Part shown: in pieces, positions 16,531-24,573 of the stretch | How positions within the stretch are numbered: the first letter of the stretch is position 1 | How the letters are laid out: every line of letters starts with the position of its first letter | Source of the DNA: an uncultured Candidatus Saccharibacteria bacterium | GTDB lineage: Bacteria > Patescibacteriota > Saccharimonadia > Saccharimonadales > Saccharimonadaceae | Direction: 5' to 3' | Assembly: GCA_949480205.1 (NCBI GenBank) | Contig: CASXXK010000006.1 | Coordinates: 1-41,066, forward strand | Length of the DNA stretch: 41,066 bases | Translations under genes and position numbers: made by a program | The notes under the pieces: model-generated | The model's input: only the letters and a program-made list of their open reading frames with translations | The model's database searches: none | Told to the model about the DNA's origin: nothing

Positions 16531-18171
16531 GTCTGAGTTAAGGTAGTAATAATATTCCAAAAGTTCACGGGAATAATTTTTGATGATGGCAAGCTCGGGT
16601 TTCTTGGAATCTTGCTGGTGAGTTGGTACAATCAGCATACGCGTGATGCCAACTTGTTCCACAAAAGCTGGGTTATGGCTCACCATGATAATAGTACCAG
16701 TGTAATCCTTAAGATTCTCACCAATAATCTTTTGCGTTTCGGGATCAAAATGGTTGGTAGGCTCATCAAGAATCACCAAATTAGCCCGCTGCAGTAGAAT
16801 CTTACATAAGGCTACGCGTGCTTTCTCGCCAGGCGACAAAACGGCAACCTTTTTATAAACATCATCACCATAAAAGAGAAAATTCGAGAGCATGCTACGA
16901 AGCTCCGTATCGGTAAAGTCATACGACTGAACATTTTCTAGAATCGTACGGCGTTCATCCAGGATTTCTAGTTCCTGTGCATAATATGCGATAGTGGTAT
17001 TGTGGCCCAAAATAACCGATCCGTCAGTAGGAGTGAGCTCACCAACGATTAATTTAAGTAGAGTAGATTTACCTACGCCGTTTTCACCGACGATAAGAAA
17101 CTTTTCACCACGCGTGAGTGAGAAAGACAGGCGATCATAGAGTTGTGGACCACCCGGATAGGCAAAAGATAGATTTTGCACTTCAAGTGGAGTTTTGCTT
17201 CCCTCTTGAGCTGGCGTAATATGCATCGCGACACGGGCATATTCTTGTTCGCGAGTTTCAAGCTCTTCCAACTTTTTGGCGAGAACTTTTTCGCGCTGAT
17301 GTCCCATACCAATCAAAGCCGTATTGGAACGTTTGGCAGCACGCGCCCGCGCCACGAATTCGCTGAGGCGTTTGATTTCGCGTTCTTGTTCGGTGATGCG
17401 CGCATCTTCCGCGGCTTTCTCTTCGGCGTATTGACGGCGAAAATCACTATAATTACCACGGTAGATTTTCATTTTGTGCGTAGTTTTATTTACGAAAAGA
17501 ATTTTGTTAACCACAGTATTAAGAAAGTCAATGTCGTGTGAAATCACCAGAACCGTACCTTTATAGCTACGCAAAAAGTTAGCCACAAATTGTTTGGTTT
17601 CCACATCCAAGTGATTAGTGGGCTCGTCCAGTAGAAGTACACCGGCATTCTCAAACAACACTCGGGCAAAAGCGACTTTGGATTTTTGACCACCAGAAAG
17701 CTCTTTCATTTTTTGATCCATCAAATCGGATAAGTGCATTTTTTCGAGAATCTTGAGCAATTCGTAATCAAAATTAGCGACATCGTAAGAGTCGATTAGA
17801 TCTTGCAAATTTGTGATGCGCTCCAAAATCACGGCGCTATCAGGATACTTGGCGAGTTTTTCGTATTCATTATTAAGTTGTTCTTGCAATTCATCCACTG
17901 GACGCCCCGCAGCTACATATTCCCAAACCGTAATATCATCATGCTCGGGCGGGATGGTGATTTCTTGCGGCAGATAACCCAAACGATGACTACCAAGCTC
18001 AATTTTGCCATCGTCTAGTTGCTGTTCACCTAAAATAATACGGAAAAGTGTAGTTTTGCCGGCGCCATTTACACCCACAATACCAACTTTGTCTCCAGTT
18101 TCAAGATTAAAATTACAGTCATTGTAAATGACTTTGGTGCCGTACGCCAGTTGGAGATGGTTTGCTTTCAT
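16522..18171 (-). CDS. ABC-F family ribosome-associated ATPase
   Basis: A 549-residue protein with two ABC ATPase domains and no membrane segments. Domain 1: Walker A GVNGAGKT, signature LSGGQ, Walker B LLLDEPTNHLD. A charged linker (about 240-320) follows. Domain 2: GENGVGKS, variant signature LSPGE, LVILDEPTNHFD. This is the ABC-F layout; members act on the ribosomal E-site in translation control or antibiotic protection. It resembles the Uup/YbiT-type housekeeping group rather than a recognised resistance factor. TATAAT lies six bases before the ATG, so it is probably leaderless. It is divergent from the FemAB gene. Confidence 0.9.
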   Translation of the reverse strand: MKANHLQLAYGTKVIYNDCNFNLETGDKVGIVGVNGAGKTTLFRIILGEQQLDDGKIELGSHRLGYLPQEITIPPEHDDITVWEYVAAGRPVDELQEQLNNEYEKLAKYPDSAVILERITNLQDLIDSYDVANFDYELLKILEKMHLSDLMDQKMKELSGGQKSKVAFARVLFENAGVLLLDEPTNHLDVETKQFVANFLRSYKGTVLVISHDIDFLNTVVNKILFVNKTTHKMKIYRGNYSDFRRQYAEEKAAEDARITEQEREIKRLSEFVARARAAKRSNTALIGMGHQREKVLAKKLEELETREQEYARVAMHITPAQEGSKTPLEVQNLSFAYPGGPQLYDRLSFSLTRGEKFLIVGENGVGKSTLLKLIVGELTPTDGSVILGHNTTIAYYAQELEILDERRTILENVQSYDFTDTELRSMLSNFLFYGDDVYKKVAVLSPGEKARVALCKILLQRANLVILDEPTNHFDPETQKIIGENLKDYTGTIIMVSHNPAFVEQVGITRMLIVPTHQQDSKKPELAIIKNYSRELLEYYYYLNSDLV

Positions 18172-18230
18172 TACATAATTATAACAAAATTTTAGGTCTA
18201 TTTTAGGTTAGTTTAATATAGTGGTAGTTA

Positions 18231-19100
18231 ATGAAAGAGCATATTCTGCAATCATCATTATGGGAAAACTTTGAGCGTCTAGAAAATCGCCGAACTTTCC
18301 GTATTAGCGGCAATGGGTTTACCGCCCTAGCTATACTTGAACACACTTGGTTTGGTAACTATCTTTTTGTCCCGTACGGTCCAACCGTAGAGCGTATAGA
18401 TGACTTTCGCGGTGCCATCAAAGCGCTCAAAAATTTAGCGAAGCAACACCACGCTTTCTTTATACGAATTGAACCAGCACACACCTGGGTACTGGATCTC
18501 ACTCAGCCGGAAACAAAAATTTTTGCCGACATGGAAAAAGAAAAGGGTCGACTTTGGCGAAATTACCATAAAAAAGCAGTTACTATAAGACAAACTAAGG
18601 ATCCGGCGGAAGTAAATATTCTCACGAATATGCTAAGCGACGTCGGACACCGTAATCGTTTTATTCCACAAAAATATACGCATCTACAAAACCAAATGTT
18701 TGCCGGATTTGCAACGCTATATATTGCCGAACTGGAGAAAACTCCGATCGCTGCGGCGTTAGTATACGACTATAATGGAGTGCGTTATTACGCTCATGCT
18801 GCAGCTGATTACGAGCACCGCAAGCTTTCTGCTGGTGCAATTCTACTTGTACAAATGATTATCGATGCCAAGAATTCTGGTATGGAAAGTTTTGACTTCT
18901 GGGGGATCACTACATCTCAGGACAAAAATCATCCTTGGTATGGTTTCACAAAATTCAAAAAGAGCTTTGGTGGCTATCAAGTTAATTACGCTGGCACTTG
19001 GGATTTGCCAATTTCCCGAGTGCACTATTTCTTCTATCAAATTATTCGCAAACTAAATCGCATAAGACGTAGAATCACCACTAACACTGGTGCGATATAA
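18231..19100 (+). CDS. FemAB-type peptidoglycan bridge aminoacyltransferase
   Basis: A 289-residue protein with the duplicated GNAT-like fold of the Fem family: the segment GRLWRNYHKKAVTIRQTKDP starting near residue 105, AALVYDYNGVRYYAHAAADYEHRKLSAG, then FDFWGITTSQDKNHPWYGFTKFKKSFGG at the C-terminal third. This family transfers amino acids from aminoacyl-tRNA to the peptidoglycan stem peptide. A TATAGT box eight bases before the ATG suggests leaderless or near-leaderless transcription. It is shorter than staphylococcal FemA (about 420), as is usual for minimal homologues. Confidence 0.85.
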   Translation: MKEHILQSSLWENFERLENRRTFRISGNGFTALAILEHTWFGNYLFVPYGPTVERIDDFRGAIKALKNLAKQHHAFFIRIEPAHTWVLDLTQPETKIFADMEKEKGRLWRNYHKKAVTIRQTKDPAEVNILTNMLSDVGHRNRFIPQKYTHLQNQMFAGFATLYIAELEKTPIAAALVYDYNGVRYYAHAAADYEHRKLSAGAILLVQMIIDAKNSGMESFDFWGITTSQDKNHPWYGFTKFKKSFGGYQVNYAGTWDLPISRVHYFFYQIIRKLNRIRRRITTNTGAI

Positions 19101-19225
19101 TATAAGAGTGAAATAAATTCATGGGACCCAAAGGCAGCCTGAGCTCACTCCTCCGCTCGCTGGCGGTTCTCAAACAAAGATCGTGAAGTTCCTCTCTGTG
19201 ATTCTAAGAGAATATTTGAGGTTTG

Positions 19226-19705
19226 ATGAGTCTGAGCTACGGCTGTGATGCAAAAAGTGAACTTCTCTACCTAACGTCGCTTGTTGGTCGTTTTCTGATT
19301 GGGTTTATGGTAGTAGGCTTCGTGCGCAGCGGGAACTTAAACCTGCCCGGTGTTAGTGGGGCTACCTTCAGAAACGCTGGCATCAACGGCTACGGTTGGT
19401 CGTCGCGAGCGGCAGCTTATACGTCATCTACTGCAGCTACGGCTTACAACCTCGGCTTCAATGCCAGCGACGTCTACCCGTCAAATGGCCCGAATAATCG
19501 TTGGAACGGTTTCCCCCTCCGCTGGTATATTATGCCGCGGCGGGGTGCCGATCTTTTCATCAACAAAAAAGATGCCCTCGAATGGCATTTTATATCATAT
19601 TATATATTTTGCGTCAATGGTATGCCCGATAGGAGTCGAACCTACGACACCCAGCTCCGGAAGCTGGTGCTCTATCCACTGAGCTACGGGCACAAAAAAT
19701 GGTGA
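19226..19705 (+). pseudogene. Second orphan FISUMP/C-lectin-like cassette
   Basis: Only codons within about 19319-19525 are recognisable: FVRSGNLNLPGVSG, WSSRAAAY, AYNLGFNASDV and NNRWNGFPLR, the same framework as the cassette at 2219. The frame has no credible N-terminus and runs on into the tRNA genes (antisense), so the natural 3' end is probably lost after FPLR. A small hairpin with T-rich tail (about 19572-19594) follows. Variable codons concentrate at Asn/Tyr/Ser/Gly positions. Probably a silent remnant or donor cassette; a short expressed protein is possible. Confidence 0.45.
19618..19693 (-). tRNA. tRNA-Arg (CCG)
   Basis: A full cloverleaf on the minus strand: D-arm TAGCTCAG, anticodon stem CCAGC/GCTGG with loop TTCCGGA (anticodon CCG), T-loop GGTTCGACTCC. 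CCA is encoded (19618-19620). The first acceptor pair is a G-U wobble. Confidence 0.95.
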
Positions 19706-19776
19706 GTCGGGTGGGGCTCGAACCCACGACACTCTGCTTAAGAGGCAGATGCTCTAACCAGCTGAGCTACCGACCC
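19700..19776 (-). tRNA. tRNA-Lys (CTT)
   Basis: A full cloverleaf on the minus strand: acceptor GGGTCGG, anticodon loop CTCTTAA (anticodon CTT), T-loop GGTTCGAGCCC, CCA encoded (19700-19702). Six bases separate it from tRNA-Arg, so they form one transcription unit. Confidence 0.96.
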
Positions 19777-19789
19777 AGACCATACGTTG

Positions 19790-19795
19790 ATTATA
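19790..19795 (-). promoter_or_regulatory. -10 box of tRNA operon
   Basis: TATAAT on the minus strand, 13 bases before the tRNA-Lys 5' end. The divergent murB -10 lies at 19817-19822. Confidence 0.6.
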
Positions 19796-19828
19796 TCACT
19801 AATTGCGAAAAAATGCTATAATAAAATC

Positions 19829-20899
19829 ATGGAAATTCGCGAAAATATCCCTATTGCTAGCCTTACTACAATGCGCCTGGGTGGAGATGCGCGTTATGTG
19901 ATTAGTGTCAAAGCGCCAGAAGAGATCAAACAAGCGTATGATTTTGCACATGAGCGAGATTTGCCGGTTTGGATTATGGGTGGTGGCGCCAACACGATTG
20001 GACACGATGAGGGTTTTCCTGGAGTTATCATCTTGAATGAAATCAAGGGGATTTTTGCAAAACAGGATGACAAATTTGTGACCATTAAGGCTATGGATAA
20101 GTTCGATGATGACTTGATTTTGAAAGGTATGGGCGGAGAAGTCTGGGATGACTTCGTGCGCGTAGCCTGCGACTTGGGATACTCTGGGATTGAAGCGCTC
20201 AGTATGATTCCGGGTACCCTAGGGGCGGCGCCAGTGCAAAATATTGGTGCCTACGGGCAGGACATTGCGCAGGTGATTATGTCGGTAGAGGCTTATGACA
20301 CGCAAACCGACCAGTTTATTACTATCGAAAAACCCGAGATGAACATGAACTACCGATGTTCTCGTTTTAATCACGGTGAAGATGCTGGACGCTATGTAAT
20401 CTTTGCCGTTACGGTCAAGCTGCATAAGGGCGAGCTACAACGCCCGTTCTATAATTCTCTAGAGCGCTATGTAGAAAAATATCATGAAACGAATTTCTCT
20501 CCTAGCAATATTCGCCGCATGATATGCGAAATTCGTAGTGAAAAACTGCCAGATCCTAAAGAAGTGGCTAGCGCAGGAAGCTTCTTTAAGAATGTTTTTG
20601 TAGATCAAGCTGGTGCTGACGCGGCGGAAGCCAAAGGAATTCCGATTTGGCGAAATGCCGACGGCAGTGGTAAAATTAATTCTGGTTGGCTAATTGAAGA
20701 ATGTGATTTAAAAGGCAAGGAACTTTTTGGTTTTGTCGTGAGTGATAAAGCTGCCTTGGTCTTGATAAATAAATCAGCCAAAACTTATCATGACTTGGAC
20801 CGCGCACGGCAAACCATCATCAATGCCGTACAAAAGAAGTTTGGCTATACCTTAAGCCAGGAGCCAGTGGAAATACCGAGTTTAACAGAGGAGAAATAA
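19829..20899 (+). CDS. murB: UDP-N-acetylenolpyruvoylglucosamine reductase
   Basis: A 356-residue FAD enzyme reducing UDP-GlcNAc-enolpyruvate to UDP-MurNAc in peptidoglycan synthesis. It shows the FAD-binding stretch MGGGANTIG, the block GIEALSMIPGTLGAAPVQNI, NIGAYGQ, and SAGSFFKN with the catalytic Ser; the C-terminal domain has SGWLIEECDLKG. Length fits type I MurB. The start at 19829 is six bases after TATAAT (19817-19822), with no SD, so it is leaderless. folD follows after two bases with its SD inside the murB end. Confidence 0.95.
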   Translation: MEIRENIPIASLTTMRLGGDARYVISVKAPEEIKQAYDFAHERDLPVWIMGGGANTIGHDEGFPGVIILNEIKGIFAKQDDKFVTIKAMDKFDDDLILKGMGGEVWDDFVRVACDLGYSGIEALSMIPGTLGAAPVQNIGAYGQDIAQVIMSVEAYDTQTDQFITIEKPEMNMNYRCSRFNHGEDAGRYVIFAVTVKLHKGELQRPFYNSLERYVEKYHETNFSPSNIRRMICEIRSEKLPDPKEVASAGSFFKNVFVDQAGADAAEAKGIPIWRNADGSGKINSGWLIEECDLKGKELFGFVVSDKAALVLINKSAKTYHDLDRARQTIINAVQKKFGYTLSQEPVEIPSLTEEK

Positions 20900-20901
20900 A
20901 C

Positions 20902-21705
20902 ATGAAGAGTCTGAACGGTGCCGAAATCGCCGATTATATGAAATTAAATCAAGTACACCAGGCGCGCAGCCTGCAAGCACGTGGGATAAAACCAAAATTG
21001 GTGATTATCCGTGACAGCGATAATCCAGTAATCGTAAAATATGTTAATCTTAAAAAACAATACGGTGAAGATATCGGCGTGATGGTGGAAGATTGGCTAC
21101 GAGAAGATGTGGCGCAAGCAATTGCAGAAGCCAATGCGGATTCGACCGTGCATGGCATTATTGTGCAACTGCCACTCAAGGACACTAGCAAAACCGACGA
21201 AATTGTCAGTAAAATTGCGCCAGAAAAGGACGTAGATGGTTTGGCGACAATATATCATGAGACGAATGATATATTTGAATCAGCCACTGCAACGGCGATT
21301 AACTGGCTATTAGCGGGTTACGACATTAAATTGCAAGGTAGCAAGATCGCTTTGGTGGGGCGCGGACGCTTGGTGGGCGCCCCACTTGAGCGCATGTGGA
21401 AAAATTCTGGCTACGACGTGACTGTATTTCGGAGCCATAGCGACCTGAATAAATTAAAAGATTTTGACGTAATCGTAAGCGCCACGGGTGTGCCACATTT
21501 GATAAAATCCGAAATGATTAAGCCTGGTGCGGTCGTTGTCGACGCCGGAACTGCTAGCGAAGATGGCGTTTTGGTGGGTGACGTAGATGAATCTGTACGA
21601 GCGCAGGCGAATCTTTCCGCAATTACACCAAAAGTGGGCGGGGTTGGCCCGCTCACTGTAACGGCATTGTTTGAGCACGTGCTAATGGCAGCGAACAATC
21701 GTTAG
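20902..21705 (+). CDS. folD: FolD, methylene-THF dehydrogenase/cyclohydrolase, divergent
   Basis: A 267-residue protein interconverting 5,10-methylene-THF and 10-formyl-THF. The catalytic Lys in YVNLKKQYGEDIG and the Gln of VQLPLKD are kept, as are the Rossmann motif VGRGRLVGAP and KVGGVGPLTV near the C-terminus. The usual PCTP block after the DVDG motif reads SATATA, and the NADP-loop HS/T block reads VFRSHSD, so it is a divergent member. Two bases separate it from murB (SD GGAGA). Its end overlaps the convergent MATE fusion gene by four bases. Confidence 0.88.
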   Translation: MKSLNGAEIADYMKLNQVHQARSLQARGIKPKLVIIRDSDNPVIVKYVNLKKQYGEDIGVMVEDWLREDVAQAIAEANADSTVHGIIVQLPLKDTSKTDEIVSKIAPEKDVDGLATIYHETNDIFESATATAINWLLAGYDIKLQGSKIALVGRGRLVGAPLERMWKNSGYDVTVFRSHSDLNKLKDFDVIVSATGVPHLIKSEMIKPGAVVVDAGTASEDGVLVGDVDESVRAQANLSAITPKVGGVGPLTVTALFEHVLMAANNR

Positions 21706-23693
21706 TTCGCTAACTGACAAATTATTTCTGCCACCTTTTCCTGTCCGAGCGAAGCGTCGACACAGAGATCATAGTTGCGTGGATCGCCCCAGTCTTGGCC
21801 AGAAATCAGGCTATAGTATTCGGCGCGATTCTTGTCGGAGCGCTCAACATTCTTAGCTGCATCTTTTTCATTATCATCATACATCGCCATCACATTCTTA
21901 ATGCGGAAATCTTTAGGTGCATAAATGAAGACGCGAAGCAGATTTGGATTGTCGCGCAAAACATAATCGGCAGCGCGGCCCACAATCACACAGGAACCTT
22001 GCTCGGCAATATTATGTAAGACAGCATCCTGAGCCTCAATGGCATATTTGGCGGGTGAGGTCGTGAGGTAAAGCTCGTGCATAATTTGCTCACCATCGTT
22101 ACTATTGACCTTCTTGATATATTCCTGGTCAATACCACTTTCTTGAGCAGCCAAAGCGGTCAATTCCTTATAGTAATATGGGATACCAAGCTGCTTAGCC
22201 ACCAATTCGCCGATTTTCTTCCCTTGCGAACCGTGTTCACGCGAAATCGTAATGATGACGCCAGGGTGAGATTTCTGAATTGTTGCAGCGGTCGCCGCTG
22301 TAGTAGCGTGCTCACGACCGAGGTGACGGAAGTAGGCAATGGCTAAGCCACCTGCAATGATGATGCCAAAGATGTCGGCAACCGGCGCCGCCCAAAGAAT
22401 ACCGTTAATGTTGTTCATCATCCGTGGGAGAATGAGGACCAGCGGCACAAAAAGAACAATATCGCGCGAGAGTGAAACGATGGCGGCGCGCAAAGGCTCG
22501 CCCACAGCTTGGAAGAAGATAGAAATAACTTTGATAGTACAGGTGAGCGTAATGAGCAGCAAGAAGATGCGGAAAGTCAATGTAGCAAATTGCATATAAA
22601 GTTCTGGGTTCTCAGAGTTGGAACCAAAGATATTGATGATAAACTGCGGACAGACTTCAAAGATGACAGTTGCCACTAAGCCCACGACAATCGTAGCAGT
22701 AAGACATTTACGGAAAGTTTCGCGAACACGGTCGAATTTGCCAGCGCCAATGTTAAAACCAAGGATTGGCTGTGCACCGATAATAATGCCCATAGCAATA
22801 CTCAAGACGATAGTGAAGACTTTCATACAGATGCCGATAATGGCGAGTGGGTCGTTAGCACCGTAAACCGAGTTTGCGCCATAGACAGCCAGCATTTTAT
22901 TACAGACCATGGAGATAATCACAATGGAAAGCTGAGTAATGAGAGTGGAAATACCGAGTTTAGCAACAGTACTCACCACTTGGCCAGCAGGTTTGAAGCT
23001 TTCGAGCTGCAAACGGAAAGTTTTGGTGCGAAAAAGGTAAATCACGGAAAGAGCGAGCGTGAGAATTTGACCCAAAATTGTAGCCCAAGCTGCACCGCGA
23101 ATACACCAATTGAGAACAAAGATAAAGACTGGGTCAAGGATGATGTTGGTGATGGCACCAGCTACGGTGGCAATCATCGCAAAGGATGGCGCACCGTCTG
23201 CTCGAATCACCGAGTTAAGCATATAGCCCAGCATATAAATCGGGAAAAACGAGATAATAATATAGAAATATTGGCGGGCATAGATAAGATTCTCGCCACT
23301 GGCACCAAAAAGACCGAGAATCTGATCGCAGAAAATATAGCCAAGTGCCACCAAGACAATACTAATGATAAAAGTAATCAGCATGCTACTGCCGACTGCG
23401 CGATGAGCGTTTTTAGTATCTTTGCGCCCCTGGCAGATTGACAGGAAGGCAGCAGTCCCATCACCAAACATACCCGAAAGCGCTACGGCTACGAGCGTCA
23501 GCGGAAAAACAATTGAAGTGGCGGCGTTACCCACAGCACCAAGGCCGGGAGCCGTACCATGGCCGATAAAGATTTGGTCGACAACGTTATAAAGTGAAGT
23601 AATAAGTAAGGCTAGGATGCAAGGAATTGAAAACTTTAGCAAAAGCTTAGAAATCTTTTCCTTTCCTAGATATTTGTTTTCTGTGCTATCCAT
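21702..23693 (-). CDS. MATE efflux transporter fused to cytidylate kinase-like domain
   Basis: A 663-residue fusion. Residues 1 to about 460 are a MATE (NorM/DinF-type) transporter with about 12 membrane helices and motifs such as DQIFIGH and LDPVFIFVLNW, exporting cations or drugs with Na+/H+. Residues about 475-663 resemble the cytidylate-kinase-like family (Cytidylate_kin2): ITISREHGSQGKKIGELVAKQL carries a P-loop-like GSQGKKIG, then CVIVGRAADY, and a C-terminal DLCVDASLGQEKVAE. The kinase-like half would be cytoplasmic. ATG 23693 is chosen over GTG 23696. The 5' region (23694-23830) has a TTGCAGC/GCTGCAA hairpin and a TAAAAT box; no known riboswitch recognised. Confidence 0.88.
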   Translation of the reverse strand: MDSTENKYLGKEKISKLLLKFSIPCILALLITSLYNVVDQIFIGHGTAPGLGAVGNAATSIVFPLTLVAVALSGMFGDGTAAFLSICQGRKDTKNAHRAVGSSMLITFIISIVLVALGYIFCDQILGLFGASGENLIYARQYFYIIISFFPIYMLGYMLNSVIRADGAPSFAMIATVAGAITNIILDPVFIFVLNWCIRGAAWATILGQILTLALSVIYLFRTKTFRLQLESFKPAGQVVSTVAKLGISTLITQLSIVIISMVCNKMLAVYGANSVYGANDPLAIIGICMKVFTIVLSIAMGIIIGAQPILGFNIGAGKFDRVRETFRKCLTATIVVGLVATVIFEVCPQFIINIFGSNSENPELYMQFATLTFRIFLLLITLTCTIKVISIFFQAVGEPLRAAIVSLSRDIVLFVPLVLILPRMMNNINGILWAAPVADIFGIIIAGGLAIAYFRHLGREHATTAATAATIQKSHPGVIITISREHGSQGKKIGELVAKQLGIPYYYKELTALAAQESGIDQEYIKKVNSNDGEQIMHELYLTTSPAKYAIEAQDAVLHNIAEQGSCVIVGRAADYVLRDNPNLLRVFIYAPKDFRIKNVMAMYDDNEKDAAKNVERSDKNRAEYYSLISGQDWGDPRNYDLCVDASLGQEKVAEIICQLAN

Positions 23694-23894
23694 CACAAAA
23701 AATCCTGTTTAGAATTAATATTTATTAGTCTGCCCTCCGAGCTAATTCCCTGTGGATTGCAGCAGATTGACGATTGTACGCTGCAAAGCTGGGTCAACTT
23801 TTTGTATTTTAGCACAATATTTTTGAAAATGGATAGGTTTGTTGTGAAAATTACAACAATATAATGGCTTTTCTGCAATTTTATTGATTTCTTA

Positions 23895-23923
23895 TTGACT
23901 TTTGTTAATATGTGTGCTATAAT
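23895..23923 (+). promoter_or_regulatory. Promoter of poly-G gene leader
   Basis: TTGACT (23895-23900), 17 bases, TATAAT (23918-23923) with TGC before the box. Start predicted near 23930. Confidence 0.75.
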
Positions 23924-23929
23924 TAAAGT

Positions 23930-24106
23930 ATGTGGTGGCAGTGTTCCATAGTTCCTTGTAATTATTCATACCGAAAGTTTACGTCTAACTGCCTAGCAAC
24001 GAAAAGTCCGGAAAGTTTCTAGCTTTTTCGCTGCTAGGCAGCGTGCCATGGATTATGGTCGATACATAAAAATGTTTTCGATCAAAAATAAAAGGAGGTA
24101 GTTGGC
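23930..24106 (+). promoter_or_regulatory. Long structured 5' leader
   Basis: About 175 nt of untranslated leader, unusual beside the mostly leaderless genes here. It contains a strong hairpin, CTGCCTAGCA (23989-23998) with TGCTAGGCAG (24032-24041), extended inside by GAAAAG/CTTTTTC, and a possible closing helix TGGCA/TGCCA. It ends with SD AAGGAGG. A regulatory RNA is likely; no known class recognised. Confidence 0.55.
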
Positions 24107-24511
24107 ATGATTATAGTGAACAAACAAGGTCAAGACATTATGGGGGGGGGGGATAAAAGGATTGCGTTTGCAGTAAACACCGAAGGGCATAATGACGCAG
24201 GTTTTGCAGGAATGATTTCCACGCGATTTTGGCCAGAATTAGCGTGCATTGGGGCGTGTCAACTCGGTACTGTGCTATCCAAAACAACTGATTCCGGGTT
24301 GGTGCTATATGCTTTGGTATGCCATTCGCTGAAGAACGGCTGGATAGACCAGGCCGAAACTATCAAAAAATGCTTTGATTCTATTGATACCGATGAGCCT
24401 ATTGCAAGTATTTCCATTGGGACGGGCCTCATTGGCATGCTCAGTGGTGCGGATTTTGAGCAGATTAAGAGAGGTATGGAACTCTCTAACAAAAAGATTA
24501 TCCTTTATTAG
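24107..24511 (+). CDS. Macro-domain-like protein with poly-G tract, probably phase-variable
   Basis: A 134-residue soluble protein. The second half (ASISIGTGLIGMLSGADFEQIKRGMELS, ending KIILY) resembles the ADP-ribose-binding loop and last helix/strand of a small macro domain; the assignment is moderate. Right after codon 12 an 11-G run (24142-24152) encodes Gly-Gly-Gly. One G more or fewer gives stops within a few codons, so the gene would be OFF. Here it is ON. It is preceded by a standard promoter and a long structured leader, and followed by a strong terminator. Its role may be ADP-ribose/NAD-derivative handling or an unrelated surface-independent function. Confidence 0.6.
   Translation: MIIVNKQGQDIMGGGDKRIAFAVNTEGHNDAGFAGMISTRFWPELACIGACQLGTVLSKTTDSGLVLYALVCHSLKNGWIDQAETIKKCFDSIDTDEPIASISIGTGLIGMLSGADFEQIKRGMELSNKKIILY
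24142..24152 (+). repeat. Homopolymer of 11 G
   Basis: A G11 run inside the coding start of the macro-like gene. This is a typical contingency-locus tract for slipped-strand mispairing; it is also sensitive to sequencing error. Confidence 0.9.
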
Positions 24512-24541
24512 CGTCTATCGGTTTTGTTGTTTCAGTGTGAG

Positions 24542-24573
24542 AAAGAGCCCAGTTGAATTGGGCTCTTTTATTT
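24542..24573. terminator. Bidirectional terminator
   Basis: AAAGAGCCCA (24542-24551) pairs with TGGGCTCTTT (24559-24568), with a T tract on one side and A-rich sequence on the other. It serves the macro-like gene and, on the minus strand, lepA. Confidence 0.85.

Noticed and set aside
22980-23441. 153-codon plus-strand frame
   Set aside because: Antisense shadow of the MATE transporter, charge-rich nonsense composition.
23694-23830. Known riboswitch upstream of the MATE fusion
   Set aside because: Only a 7-bp hairpin and a -10-like box are visible; no guanidine or other riboswitch core recognised.
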